This document shows, in pieces, positions 52,344 to 62,100 of a stretch of DNA of 64,000 bases. Origin of the DNA: Lachnospiraceae bacterium (lineage in GTDB: Bacteria > Bacillota > Clostridia > Lachnospirales > Lachnospiraceae). How positions within the stretch are numbered: the first letter of the stretch is position 1; every line of letters starts with the position of its first letter. Under the pieces are notes generated by a model, which was not told the origin of the DNA, searched no databases, and saw only the letters and a program-made list of their open reading frames with translations. The position numbers and the translations under genes were made by a program. The stretch lies in assembly GCA_017634975.1 (NCBI GenBank), contig JAGBMJ010000025.1, forward strand, positions 62,001 through 126,000. Reading direction: 5' to 3'.

Positions 52344-52371
52344 TTGACAAACAATGCCTATCGTTTATAAT
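52344..52371 (+). promoter_or_regulatory. Promoter of the polysaccharide cluster
   Basis: TTGACA (52344-52349), 16-bp spacer, TATAAT (52366-52371). From here to the window end all genes run in the same direction with gaps of at most about 55 bases. Confidence 0.85.
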
Positions 52372-52394
52372 GTAAAGGCGGGGATTTACATAAC

Positions 52395-53180
52395 ATGAGA
52401 AAGAACACGATCCGGTATAAGCTGTGGTTTTTGTGGCAGTTTGCCCGGGATGATTTTAAAGGAAAATATGTGGGATCCGTTCTGGGAAGCGTGTGGGCAT
52501 TAGTACAGCCGATGATCACGATCCTTTTATATTACTTTGTTTTCCAATTGGGCTTTCGCTCGACGCCGGTGGAGGATATGCCGTTTATCCTGTGGCTGGT
52601 CGCCGGTCTGATCCCATGGTTCTATATCAGTGATGCCGTACAGGGTGCGACATCGTGTCTTGCGGAATACAGTTATCTGGTCAAAAAGGTGGTATTTCCG
52701 GTGGAGATCCTGCCGCTGGCCAGGCTGATCTCGGTCGGGATCGTTCAGATCGCGCTTCTGATATTTACGGTGGTATTGTTTATCCTGTTTGGTTATACGC
52801 CGAGCATCTATTATCTGCAGATCCCGTTGTTTATGATCTATATGCTGCTGTTTACTGCGGGGATCGTTTATCTGACTTCTGCCATGTATGCATATTTTAA
52901 AGATACGATACAGGTGGTTTCGATCATCGTGCAGATCGTATTTTGGCTCACACCCTTTGTCTGGGATCAGAAGATGATGCCGGAGAGTGTGTCGGCGGTA
53001 CTGCCGTTCAATCCGGTATACTATATCCTGAACGGCTATCGTTCGGCTTTTATTTTCGGAACGGTTTATATGCCGGGGGTGAAGATGACGGTATATTACT
53101 GGGCGGTAGCGGTGGTGCTGTGCCTGATCGGATATCGGTTTTTTGCAAAGTGCAGGAAACATTTTGCGGATGTATTGTAG
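52395..53180 (+). CDS. ABC-2 polysaccharide export permease (Wzm/TagG type)
   Basis: The 261-aa protein has six membrane segments. An amphipathic N-terminus (FLWQFARDDFKGKYVGSVLGSVWALVQPM) and WFYISDAVQGATSCLAEYSYLVKKVVFP are typical of ABC-2 permeases that export O-antigen, teichoic acid or similar polymers. It works with the ATPase encoded 18 bases downstream. The ribosome site is weak. Confidence 0.9.
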   Translation: MRKNTIRYKLWFLWQFARDDFKGKYVGSVLGSVWALVQPMITILLYYFVFQLGFRSTPVEDMPFILWLVAGLIPWFYISDAVQGATSCLAEYSYLVKKVVFPVEILPLARLISVGIVQIALLIFTVVLFILFGYTPSIYYLQIPLFMIYMLLFTAGIVYLTSAMYAYFKDTIQVVSIIVQIVFWLTPFVWDQKMMPESVSAVLPFNPVYYILNGYRSAFIFGTVYMPGVKMTVYYWAVAVVLCLIGYRFFAKCRKHFADVL

Positions 53181-53198
53181 TTTTAGGTAGAGACAGGA

Positions 53199-54503
53199 AT
53201 GGATACAGAAACAGCCATCCGGATAACGGATGTCAAAAAAGTATATGATGTGTATGAGAACCGCCGGGAGATGTTCTGGCGGACGCTTGGCTTTGGCAGG
53301 AAAGGCGGAGGTAAGATTTTTCAGGCACTGAACGGTGTGAGCTTTGATGTGAAGCGCGGGGAGACGATGGGGATCATCGGTACCAACGGTGCCGGCAAGT
53401 CCACGCTGCTGAAGATGATCACAGGTGTACTCGAGCAGACGGAAGGCGAGATCGAAGTGAACGGCCGCGTGTCTGCACTGCTGGAGCTGGGAGCGGGATT
53501 CCGTCCGGATTATACCGGCCGGGAAAATGTTTATCTGAATGGGCGTATGATGGGCATCACGCGCAAAGAGATGGAGGAACGTGTGCCGCAGATCCTGGAA
53601 TTTGCGGACATCGGAGATTTCATCGACCAGCCGGTCAAGATCTATTCCAGCGGTATGTTTGCGCGTCTGGCATTTGCCGTGGCGATCAACGTGGAGCCGG
53701 ATATCCTGATCGTGGATGAGGCGCTCAGCGTGGGAGATCTCTTTTTTCAGAATAAATGTTTCAAAAAGTTTGAGGAGCTGAAAGAAAAGAACGTAACGAT
53801 CCTCTTTGTATCCCACGATATCTCCAGCGTGCGGCAGATGTGCTCGCGTGTGGTATGGCTGGAGCATGGGACCATCCGTAAGCTGGGTGCTGCGGATGAG
53901 GTGTGCGATGCCTATATGGACCAGAAACGCAAGGATATGAACGGACTGCAGGACGGGGAAGAGCCGGAAGTGCCGCAGATCGAGGCAACGAGAGAGGATA
54001 AGAAGCGCAGTGTGCCCGGGATTCATCGGGGCAACAGTGACCTGCTCTCGGAGGAGATCGAGATCGTATCCTGCTATCTGACAGATACGAAGGGAAAGGT
54101 CACGACGCATCTGACGGTGGACGAATCGTATGAGATGCACGTGCTCGTATCGTTCAAAACGGATAAGAAGAATATTATCGTCGGGTTTTTATTTGAGAAC
54201 AATAAGGGCCTGCCGATCTATGATATCAACAATTACATCAACCAGCAGGAAGGGATCACCGGGCATGCCGGCGAAGTGACGGAGGTGGTTTACTCTTTCC
54301 GGCTGCCGCGCCTGCAGAAAGGAACCTATATCGTAGGCGCCGCGGTGGCGGAAGGCGTGCAGGAAAAGCACACGATGCACACGTGGCTGCATGGCATCGG
54401 CGATGTCGAGATCATCAATCCGGGATTCAATTCTTCCTATATCGAGATCCCTGCACAGGTGGATGTGAAGCAGATCGACCGGGAGCTGCTGGAGATCGTT
54501 TAA
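53199..54503 (+). CDS. ABC polysaccharide export ATPase with Wzt C-terminal domain
   Basis: The 434-aa protein has an ATPase domain (about 1-250). It has Walker A GTNGAGKST (61-69), the export-type signature YSSGMFARLAFAVA in place of LSGGQ, Walker B ILIVDEALSVGD and switch His in FVSHD. A C-terminal beta domain (about 285-434) resembles Wzt-C, which in O-antigen exporters reads the modified end of the finished glycan. The next gene is a methyltransferase, which may add such a cap; this is inference from known Wzm/Wzt systems. Confidence 0.9.
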   Translation: MDTETAIRITDVKKVYDVYENRREMFWRTLGFGRKGGGKIFQALNGVSFDVKRGETMGIIGTNGAGKSTLLKMITGVLEQTEGEIEVNGRVSALLELGAGFRPDYTGRENVYLNGRMMGITRKEMEERVPQILEFADIGDFIDQPVKIYSSGMFARLAFAVAINVEPDILIVDEALSVGDLFFQNKCFKKFEELKEKNVTILFVSHDISSVRQMCSRVVWLEHGTIRKLGAADEVCDAYMDQKRKDMNGLQDGEEPEVPQIEATREDKKRSVPGIHRGNSDLLSEEIEIVSCYLTDTKGKVTTHLTVDESYEMHVLVSFKTDKKNIIVGFLFENNKGLPIYDINNYINQQEGITGHAGEVTEVVYSFRLPRLQKGTYIVGAAVAEGVQEKHTMHTWLHGIGDVEIINPGFNSSYIEIPAQVDVKQIDRELLEIV

Positions 54504-54513
54504 GGAGAGCAAT

Positions 54514-55869
54514 ATGGGAAATTATGATTTTTCACTGGATCTGGAAAGTGTCAATACGATGTCGGTGATCAACGGCTGGATCAAAGAGGGCAGCCGTATC
54601 CTGGAATTCGGCCCGGCCAACGGACGGCTGACGAAATACCTGAAGGAAGAAAAGGACTGCCGGATGACGATCGTGGAGATCGATGGTGAGACCGGCAGGG
54701 AAGCATCTGCCTTTGCCGAAAAAGCCTATCTCGGTGAAGAAGGCGATATCGAAAAGTTCAAGTGGACGGCAGAAACGGAACCGTTTGACTACATCATCTT
54801 TGCGGACGTGCTGGAGCATCTGCATTGCCCGGACCGGGTGCTGAAAGAGGCATCCGATCTGCTGAAACCCGAAGGTGAGATCCTGGTCTCCGTACCGAAC
54901 ATCACGCACAATTCGATCCTGATCGACCTGATCAACGACCGCTTTGATTATGATGAAACAGGGCTTCTGGACCGCACACACGTACATTTCTTCTCCTACG
55001 ATTCGTTTGTAAAGCTGTGCGGCGCAAACGGTGTCAAGATCGTGGATATGGTGCCGGTCTACAGCCGCGTGGGCGATAATGAGATCAAGAATACCTGGCG
55101 CGATGTGCCGGCGGTACTGGAACGGGAGCTGCGTAAACGCGCGCACGGCAGTGTGTATCAGTATGTATACCGTATAAGACGCGCACAGAGCGAACTGCCG
55201 GCGTATACAAAGCTGCCGGAGGGTATCGCCGGAGAAGACCGTGCTCCCTTCGAATGGAAGCTGTACCGGCGCGGGGAGGAAGATTATTCGGAAGAAAAAT
55301 GCATCCGGGGCTTCTACCACGACGGGGAAGAAGTCAATATCACGCTGACGCTGAACGATACCGAAGAGGTACGGGAAGTGCGTCTGGCGCCGATGGCGGA
55401 GAGCGGTCTGATCGAAGTGACCTGTGCCGAGATCAGCACAAACGACGGTACGACAGCATTGCAGCCGTCCTTAAGCAGTGCGGCGGCTTCCTGCAAACGG
55501 TGGTTTTTATTCCGCGAGACACCGCTGATGACCTACGCTCTGCCGCGGGATACCAAAGAGGGCAGCCTGCACCTGACCTTCCGTCTGCTGGAGTACCGTT
55601 TGAATGGAGATACTGCAGATAACTTAAGCCGTATCCTTTCCGAAAAGAGTCTGGAGACCGAAGACTTAAGAAAGGTAAATGCGGACGCCTCCGAATACAT
55701 CCGGCGTCTGGAAGAGAAATGCAAAGAAGCGGATGCGCAGAAAGAGCAGCTGGAGAAGCAGAAAGAGCAGATCAGTGAAGCGAAGGGATATATCTGCCAT
55801 CTGGAAAAAGATATCCGTGAGCTGAAAGCTGCGATCGAAGAACTGCAGAAAAAACGGCGATTATTCTAA
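54514..55869 (+). CDS. SAM methyltransferase with C-terminal coiled coil
   Basis: The 451-aa protein has a class I methyltransferase domain (about 1-210): motif I RILEFGPANGRLTKYL, the acidic loop IVEIDGE, and FADVLEHLHCPDRVLKEA. A middle beta-type domain follows. The last 90 residues are a heptad coiled coil (LEEKCKEADAQKEQLEKQKEQ). In E. coli O9-type systems the chain-terminating methyltransferase WbdD also ends in a coiled coil that sets chain length, so a capping role linked to the Wzt-C domain is plausible. That comparison is inference. AAGGAG precedes the ATG. Confidence 0.78.
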   Translation: MGNYDFSLDLESVNTMSVINGWIKEGSRILEFGPANGRLTKYLKEEKDCRMTIVEIDGETGREASAFAEKAYLGEEGDIEKFKWTAETEPFDYIIFADVLEHLHCPDRVLKEASDLLKPEGEILVSVPNITHNSILIDLINDRFDYDETGLLDRTHVHFFSYDSFVKLCGANGVKIVDMVPVYSRVGDNEIKNTWRDVPAVLERELRKRAHGSVYQYVYRIRRAQSELPAYTKLPEGIAGEDRAPFEWKLYRRGEEDYSEEKCIRGFYHDGEEVNITLTLNDTEEVREVRLAPMAESGLIEVTCAEISTNDGTTALQPSLSSAAASCKRWFLFRETPLMTYALPRDTKEGSLHLTFRLLEYRLNGDTADNLSRILSEKSLETEDLRKVNADASEYIRRLEEKCKEADAQKEQLEKQKEQISEAKGYICHLEKDIRELKAAIEELQKKRRLF

Positions 55870-55885
55870 TCAGGAGGAACTCTAA

Positions 55886-57598
55886 ATGGCAATCAAAAAA
55901 GACTTCGATATGGATCTGATCTTCGTGACTTACAATTCTTCGAAGTGGATCCGGGACTGCTTTGCATCCATACGCAAACAGACCTACGCAAAGGATAAGA
56001 TCAACGTCTATGTAGTAGATAATGCATCTACCGATGATACGATGGAGATCCTGAAGGAAGAGAAGGCGGCGCTGGAGAAGGAAAAGATCCGCTGCGAACT
56101 GATCCCGGCGGGCAGCAATCTCGGCTTCGGCAAGGCCAATAATCTGGGCTTTGAAAAGGGCAGTTCCAGGATTGCCGCATTTTTGAATATCGATACGGAG
56201 CTGGAGCCGGATACCCTGCAGGAACTGGCTGCGGAAATCCGTGCCGATGTAACGAAGAAGGGCAACCGTTTTGCGCTCTGGGAGCTGCGTCAGTTTCCGT
56301 ATGAGCATCCCAAGATGTACGATCCGATCACACACGAGACGACCTGGTGCAGCGGCGCGGCATTCGCGGTGCGCCGTGATGTATATAAGAAACTGGGCGG
56401 ATTTGATCCGCACCTGTTTATGTATGCGGAAGATGTGGATCTGAGCTGGCGGATCCGTTCCTATGGCTATAAACTCAAATACGTACCCCGTGCGGTGATC
56501 CATCATTATTCCTATACCTCCGCAGGAGAAGTCAAGCCGGTACAGTATATCAACAGCCTGATCAACAACCTGCTGCTGCGTTACCGCTTCGGCGGAATCG
56601 TAACGATCGCCAGGGGGCATATGTTGTTCTGGCATGTGCTGCTTCACCAGAGCCCGTTCCCGAAGTCACGCTTTATGCTTCTGAAACGTTATCTGGAGCA
56701 CTTTAAGGAGATACCCTATTTCCTGAATAAGAAGGGAAAAGTGGGCAAACCGGGATTCCGGGGTAATTTCCTTGGCTTTGATTATGCACCGATCCGTATG
56801 GGGGCTTTTTATGAAAATGAATTCCCGAAGGAAACGCCGCTGGTATCCATCATCGTGCGTACCTGCGGGCGCCCGGACGTGCTGCGTGAGACCCTGCAGT
56901 CTCTGCGCGGACAGACTTATAAAAATTTTGAAGTAATGGTCGTGGAGGATGGAGAAGATACTTCCGGCGATATGATCCGCAGGGAGTTTTCGGATATGAA
57001 CATCCGCTATCAGGCGACCGGAGAAAAAGTCGGCCGATCCAAGGCCGGTAATATTGCCATTACCAATGCGAAGGGCAAATACATCAATTTCCTGGATGAT
57101 GATGATGTGTTCTATGCCGATCATATCGAGGTGCTGGTAAAAACTTTGGAACGCAACCCGGGAAAGAGGGCGGCATACGCCTTTGCTTTTGCTACGCCGA
57201 TCGTGATCCAAAGCCGCTCGCCGTACCGCTATAAGCTCAAGGATTACCAGGGCATCCATCATCAGGGATTTGACAAGATCATGCTCTGCCATCATAACTA
57301 TATTCCGATCGAGTGCATCATGTTTGAGAAGAGTCTGTTTGAAGAGTACGGCGGACTGGATGAGAGCCTGGATGCTCTGGAAGACTGGGATCTGTGGGTG
57401 CGCTACTCCATGCATACCGATTATGCGTGGATCGAGAAAACAACCTCGCAGTACCGCATACCTTACGATCAGACCATAGATGCCAAACGGCAGAAGGAAC
57501 TGGATGACGCCCTGAAGGTCGTACGCGAGAAACATAAGGGTTATGCGGCAAGTCTGAGTGCCTTTGATCTGTGCAGACTGTTTGAAAAAATAGGGTAA
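55886..57598 (+). CDS. Bifunctional protein with two GT2 glycosyltransferase domains
   Basis: The 570-aa protein has two GT-A domains. The first (about 5-290) has LIFVTYNSSKWIRDCF, VVDNASTDDT, FLNIDTELEP as the DxD region and the rhamnosyl-transferase-like YAEDVDLSWRIR. The second (about 310-560) has VSIIVRTCGRPDVLRETLQSL, VVEDGED, FLDDDDV and ALEDWDLWVRY. Both look catalytically complete, so the protein may add two sugars in turn. AGGAGG is present. It lies in the polymer-export cluster. Confidence 0.88.
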   Translation: MAIKKDFDMDLIFVTYNSSKWIRDCFASIRKQTYAKDKINVYVVDNASTDDTMEILKEEKAALEKEKIRCELIPAGSNLGFGKANNLGFEKGSSRIAAFLNIDTELEPDTLQELAAEIRADVTKKGNRFALWELRQFPYEHPKMYDPITHETTWCSGAAFAVRRDVYKKLGGFDPHLFMYAEDVDLSWRIRSYGYKLKYVPRAVIHHYSYTSAGEVKPVQYINSLINNLLLRYRFGGIVTIARGHMLFWHVLLHQSPFPKSRFMLLKRYLEHFKEIPYFLNKKGKVGKPGFRGNFLGFDYAPIRMGAFYENEFPKETPLVSIIVRTCGRPDVLRETLQSLRGQTYKNFEVMVVEDGEDTSGDMIRREFSDMNIRYQATGEKVGRSKAGNIAITNAKGKYINFLDDDDVFYADHIEVLVKTLERNPGKRAAYAFAFATPIVIQSRSPYRYKLKDYQGIHHQGFDKIMLCHHNYIPIECIMFEKSLFEEYGGLDESLDALEDWDLWVRYSMHTDYAWIEKTTSQYRIPYDQTIDAKRQKELDDALKVVREKHKGYAASLSAFDLCRLFEKIG

Positions 57599-57606
57599 GC
57601 TCCGTT

Positions 57607-58647
57607 ATGAGGAATAACAGTTACAATGTGGTCCGGTTTATCGCTGCATCTCTGGTGATACTGGGGCATATGTTCGTTCTTTCCGGGCAGGCAGAACCCA
57701 GATATCTCGGCCTGCCGGTACAGACACAGGGACTGAATATCCTGATCGTGATCAGCGGATACTGGATCCGGCAAAGCTGCAGTCGGGAGACGCGGTTTGC
57801 GTCCTATCTGACCAAGCGCCTGCTCCGTCTGCTGCCGGCATTGTATGCCTGTGTTCTGGTAACGGCTTTGATCATCGGACCGGTTTTTACGGCGGTTTCG
57901 GCCGGAGAATACTTCCGGCATCCGCAGTTTTTCCGGTATTTTCTGAATCTCCTGTTGAATCCGCAGTATACCCTCCCGGGAGCATTTGCGGACAATCCCT
58001 ATCCGAATGCGGCGAACGGTTCCCTGTGGTCTCTGCCGGTAGAGATGATGCTCTATCTGGTCATGTGGGTTCTGATATCGCAGTTGAAAAAAGGGGAAAA
58101 GAGTGATACGGCTTATCGGATCTTTGCAGGGGCTGTCTGTATCCTTCATCTTCTGATCCTGTGGCGTTTCGATGACCGGAGACTGGTTCTCTGGGGAACA
58201 GACTGGCTGGGAGCATTTGATATGGTTCCGTTTTTCTTCCTGGGAGGTTTGTTCTGCTCGTCGTCCGCGAAAAAGCTGTGTAATGTTCCGCTTGCAGTAA
58301 TCATGCTTTTGGCGGGACTTGGCATTCATACGGATCATACGGTGATCAATGAGATCGCTTCGTATATCATCATTCCTTACGTGACCGTTACCATCGGTGA
58401 ATGTGAGAATGCAGCGGTTCTCAGCAGGGCAAAAGATGTAACATACGGTATGTATCTGTGGGGATTTTTGATACAGCAGTGTCTGGAAGCGGTTCTGCTG
58501 AAAAAGGGGATCTGTCTGGAAGCCGGCGTGATGAAGTTTGTGATCTGCCTGGCTGCGGCGTATCTGATGGGCTTGTTGTCCTGCTATACCGTAGAAGAGT
58601 GGGGCAGCCGATTCCGAAAGCAGTGCAAATGGACAGCAAAAACATAA
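57607..58647 (+). CDS. Acyltransferase-3 family membrane protein (1)
   Basis: The 346-aa protein has about ten membrane segments. The family's active-site region YNVVRFIAASLVILGHMFV, with Arg and the catalytic His, is followed by LIVISGYWIRQS and NGSLWSLPVEMMLYL. Such proteins acylate sugars of surface polymers from the cytosolic acyl-CoA pool. It is the first of three in a row. The ribosome site is poor (AGGG, 8 bases after the previous stop), so coupling to the GT gene is likely. Confidence 0.88.
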   Translation: MRNNSYNVVRFIAASLVILGHMFVLSGQAEPRYLGLPVQTQGLNILIVISGYWIRQSCSRETRFASYLTKRLLRLLPALYACVLVTALIIGPVFTAVSAGEYFRHPQFFRYFLNLLLNPQYTLPGAFADNPYPNAANGSLWSLPVEMMLYLVMWVLISQLKKGEKSDTAYRIFAGAVCILHLLILWRFDDRRLVLWGTDWLGAFDMVPFFFLGGLFCSSSAKKLCNVPLAVIMLLAGLGIHTDHTVINEIASYIIIPYVTVTIGECENAAVLSRAKDVTYGMYLWGFLIQQCLEAVLLKKGICLEAGVMKFVICLAAAYLMGLLSCYTVEEWGSRFRKQCKWTAKT

Positions 58648-58656
58648 ACAGTATAC

Positions 58657-58676
58657 AATACGGAACGATCCGTATT
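58657..58676. repeat. Perfect inverted repeat between two acyltransferase genes
   Basis: AATACGGA-ACGA-TCCGTATT, 8-bp arms, 26 bases before the next start codon. No T-run; may be an operator or message element. Confidence 0.5.
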
Positions 58677-58701
58677 CACTTATAGAAAGGATTTAGTCAG
58701 T

Positions 58702-59784
58702 ATGACAGCGGTAAACAGGGATAATAATTTTGATCTTCTCCGGCTGATCGCAGCATTTATGGTTTTTGCCGGACATATGTCATCTCTTCTGGGATATCCC
58801 ATGCCGATGTTTCTGTGGCAGTCCGTGAACCAGATCGGTGTGATCATTTTCTTTATCATCGGCGGATATCTGGTCACCCTGAGCTGGGAGCGAGACGGAA
58901 ATGTTCTGAGGTATTTCGTAAAACGGTTTTTTCGTATCTTTCCCGCGTATGCGGTCTGTATCCTGCTGACGGCTTTTGTGGTCGGACCTTTGTTTACCGA
59001 GCTTCCGTTAGAGGAGTATTATCATCATCCGCAGTTTTCTGCCTATTTCAAAAACCTGCTGTTCCGTACACAATATTTCCTGCCGGCGGTTTTTTCCAGA
59101 AATCCCATGCCGGACGTGTTGAACGGGTCGTATTGGTGCCTCGTGGTGGAGGTAGTCATGTACATCCTCATTCCGGTTATGTTTTTTGTCGGCGAAAAGC
59201 TGAAGATCAAAAAGATACTGTTCCTGTTTATGGCGATCGCATCGTATCTGTTCAGTATCGTTCAGATCCAGTTTTTCCCGGAGTGGCGTTGTGTGATCTA
59301 TGATCTGGATGTGGCGCATGCCGTTACGATCGTTCCCTATTATTTCATGGGTGCAGCGATCGCAGTCTGCAAACCCAAAAGAGAGAAATTTAATCTTTCC
59401 ATAGCACTGACCATGTTCTTTGCGGCGCATTGTCTGGTGATCGATTACAACGGTCTTGCCTGGGCGATGGAAGTACTGGTATTTGCTTATGTGATCATGA
59501 CACTCGGTTTTACGAAACCGATCTGGGACCTGAAAAATATGGATATCTCCTATGCATTTTTCGTATGGGGATTTTTGATCCAGCAGATGACGATCCATAT
59601 CCTGTATAATATCGTGAAACTTCCGGTGGCGGATTTTGGTGTATTTCTCATCAGTCTGGTGATCACGGTATTGCTGTCCCTGCTCACGGAAAGACTGGTG
59701 GAACGCCCCTGCAGGAAGCTGTCGGCACGGATATGTGCTTCTTTACAAAAGAAGAACGAAAAAACGGAGGGTTCTAAGTCATGA
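58702..59784 (+). CDS. Acyltransferase-3 family membrane protein (2)
   Basis: The 360-aa protein has the same fold as the previous gene. NNFDLLRLIAAFMVFAGHMSSL holds the catalytic His, followed by IFFIIGGYLVTLSWERDG and NGSYWCLVVEVVMYIL. Many segments are shared with the protein at 57607 (HHPQFSAYFKNLL against HPQFFRYFLNLL), so the two are recent paralogues. AAAGGA precedes the ATG. Its end overlaps the third acyltransferase by four bases. Confidence 0.88.
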   Translation: MTAVNRDNNFDLLRLIAAFMVFAGHMSSLLGYPMPMFLWQSVNQIGVIIFFIIGGYLVTLSWERDGNVLRYFVKRFFRIFPAYAVCILLTAFVVGPLFTELPLEEYYHHPQFSAYFKNLLFRTQYFLPAVFSRNPMPDVLNGSYWCLVVEVVMYILIPVMFFVGEKLKIKKILFLFMAIASYLFSIVQIQFFPEWRCVIYDLDVAHAVTIVPYYFMGAAIAVCKPKREKFNLSIALTMFFAAHCLVIDYNGLAWAMEVLVFAYVIMTLGFTKPIWDLKNMDISYAFFVWGFLIQQMTIHILYNIVKLPVADFGVFLISLVITVLLSLLTERLVERPCRKLSARICASLQKKNEKTEGSKS

Positions 59785-60818
59785 ATGAAAAGAAAGATAC
59801 CGGAAGAAATGCAAATATCGACCTGATCCGGACACTCTGTACGCTCTTTGTGATCATGATCCATACCACGGTAAAACCGTTTGGAGGGAAACCGCTGGCA
59901 TATAATACTTTGTTGGGGGGACTGCTGGTCTCCAACGGGATCTTTTATCTGATGAGCGGGCGCCTGAATCTGGCAAAAGAATTTCATTCCGGAAAAGAGA
60001 TTATCACGTTTTACAAAAAGAAGATCGTTTCCATTTTTATTCCGTATATCCTGATCTCCATAGCACTCTCTTTTGCAGATATGTATGCGGCAGATGAAAA
60101 AGACTGGTCAACCTTTTTTGTTTATACCTATAAAAATATCATGATGAACAATATCAGCATACATCTCTGGTTTATGTACTGCCTGACCGGTTTTCTGCTG
60201 TCGGTTCCTTTCTTCTCCAAGTTCCTGCATGGATCGAGTGATGACGAGCTTAAGATCCTGTTCTGGCTTGCGATGGGATGGAATGCGGTATATGTTTATC
60301 TGAACCTGAATTTCGGTGTCGCCTTTATGTATCAGGGATGGATCCTGGAAAAATGGGCTTTCATCTTTGTGATGGGTTATATGTCCACGCGGCTGATCAA
60401 CGATAAGAACAAAAAGTTCTTTTATCTGGCCGGCGTGATCGGATTTGTGATTTCGATCCTCGGACAGACCTATATCCCGGAACACTTTACCTGCTGGGCT
60501 GATCTGAACCCGGGATTCCAGTTCTATATCATCGCATTTTTCACGTTCCTTGAAAAAGAGATCAGGATCAATAACGATCGAGTGAAGCGTTTCCTGTCCT
60601 TTAATGCGAAGTATTCTTTCCTGATATATCTGCTGCACTGGCATGTTCTGCATGCCCTGGCACCGAAGATCATAAAGACGGAGATCGGCTGGCTGCATTT
60701 TACCGCATCCACCGTATTCACCTATTGTGTTTCCCTGCTGCTTGCCATATTGCTGGAAAACCTCTTCCTGCGTTATGTGAAAAAAATTGTATCGCGTATA
60801 TTAAAACTCAACGCATAG
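59781..60818 (+). CDS. Acyltransferase-3 family membrane protein (3)
   Basis: The 345-aa protein is a more distant member. NANIDLIRTLCTLFVIMIHTTV keeps Arg and His, but the usual GH is IH. HLWFMYCLTGFLLSVPF and KYSFLIYLLHWHVLHAL are typical of the WecH/OafA-like O-acetylase group. About ten membrane segments. It overlaps the previous gene by four bases (ATGA). A different acceptor from the two paralogues before it is likely. Confidence 0.85.
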   Translation: MNEKKDTGRNANIDLIRTLCTLFVIMIHTTVKPFGGKPLAYNTLLGGLLVSNGIFYLMSGRLNLAKEFHSGKEIITFYKKKIVSIFIPYILISIALSFADMYAADEKDWSTFFVYTYKNIMMNNISIHLWFMYCLTGFLLSVPFFSKFLHGSSDDELKILFWLAMGWNAVYVYLNLNFGVAFMYQGWILEKWAFIFVMGYMSTRLINDKNKKFFYLAGVIGFVISILGQTYIPEHFTCWADLNPGFQFYIIAFFTFLEKEIRINNDRVKRFLSFNAKYSFLIYLLHWHVLHALAPKIIKTEIGWLHFTASTVFTYCVSLLLAILLENLFLRYVKKIVSRILKLNA

Positions 60819-60834
60819 GATCGGGAGAGATGAA

Positions 60835-62100
60835 ATGAGTTCTGACAGAAAAAAAGAGATCTTTGTATTTGCCCTGTTTGCCTTATTGATCTTTCTGATC
60901 CATCTGCCGATGGAGATCGTATCCGATGACCTGGTCAATATGGAGGAGCAGGTCATGCTTTCCGGCCTTCCGAAGAAATGGTATTTTCTCTTTCTGTTTA
61001 ACGGCAGGTTTCTGACCGACGGGCTCGCCTGGTTTTTCTACTGTGTCCCTTATATTCTCTGGAAGGCATTTGATACGGTGGTCTGGTGTATTCTGCTGGT
61101 GCTGATCCGGAGGCTGTTCACAGACCGGTCGTTTCGTATGCTGGTGGTATGTGCGGTACTGGTATTGCTGTTTCCCATACTCCGGTATATGGCTTCCGCC
61201 GGATACATCGCTACGATGACCAATTATATCTATACCATGACGGCGATGCTGATCGGGATCACGCCGGTCGTAAAGAAAGTAAGAAAAGAAACGGTCAGCA
61301 AAAAAGAGATCGTTTTGGCAGCACTGTTTCTGATCTATGCGGAAAATCATGATCAGACGGCGATGGTCGCTATGGGGGCTTTCTTTTTGACAGGTGTGCT
61401 CTTCTTTGCGGAGTGGAAGAAAAACGCATCGGAGGAGAGCCGTCAGAGCTTTCGGTTCTGCCTGCGTTTTCTGATCTATGCGCTGATCGTCTATGTCCTG
61501 ATGTATATTACTCCCGGACATCTGTATCGTATACAGATCGGAGATATCTATCCGTACTGGCTGCCCGGCTATGAAACATGGCCGATCTGGGAAAAGGTCT
61601 GGCGCGGGGTGGCTACGACATTTGCAAATCTGTTTTTTGTGCAGCCGGTGGTCTTCCGGGTATTCTGCGGTCTGCTGATCTTTCTTCTTCTGAAGAACGG
61701 CGCAAAAAAAACGGCAGCAGCATTGGGATTTCTGCTGTTGGGGACGGCAATCCTCGAACCGGACTGGTTTGTGATCTATTATGAGTATGCGGTGGGAATG
61801 CCGGATCTGCACGAGATCGCTTACAGTCCGCTGGGTGCGATCGTCAGTTTATGCTTTTTTGCGGTACTGATCCTTTCCGTGCTTCAGATCCGCAAGGCCG
61901 ACCGGGATCTGGGGGATCGGCTGTTCCTTTTGAACATCCTCGGTTTTGGCTCCCGCTTTATGATGGGGCTGTCTTCCACGCTGTATCTGTCCTCCTTCCG
62001 AACCTTTACAGCCCAGTTGTTTTGCTTTATAATCTGTGATGTTCTGCTTGCGGGAAAGATACTGGGTACTATGGAGATGCGAGGTAAGACAGGTGAGTAG
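60835..62100 (+). CDS. DUF6056-like polytopic membrane protein
   Basis: The 421-aa protein has about eleven membrane segments. An outside acidic motif after the first segment reads MEIVSDDLVNMEE. RFLTDGLAWFF, IYAENHDQTAMVAMGAFFL and the late loop WRGVATTFANLFFVQPVVFR follow. The pattern fits DUF6056, thought to be GT-C-type transferases or related enzymes using lipid-linked sugars, with the DD pair as active-site candidates. GGGAGAG precedes the ATG. The final codons overlap the next gene by eight bases. The same domain is repeated at the end of the fusion protein that follows. Confidence 0.72.
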   Translation: MSSDRKKEIFVFALFALLIFLIHLPMEIVSDDLVNMEEQVMLSGLPKKWYFLFLFNGRFLTDGLAWFFYCVPYILWKAFDTVVWCILLVLIRRLFTDRSFRMLVVCAVLVLLFPILRYMASAGYIATMTNYIYTMTAMLIGITPVVKKVRKETVSKKEIVLAALFLIYAENHDQTAMVAMGAFFLTGVLFFAEWKKNASEESRQSFRFCLRFLIYALIVYVLMYITPGHLYRIQIGDIYPYWLPGYETWPIWEKVWRGVATTFANLFFVQPVVFRVFCGLLIFLLLKNGAKKTAAALGFLLLGTAILEPDWFVIYYEYAVGMPDLHEIAYSPLGAIVSLCFFAVLILSVLQIRKADRDLGDRLFLLNILGFGSRFMMGLSSTLYLSSFRTFTAQLFCFIICDVLLAGKILGTMEMRGKTGE

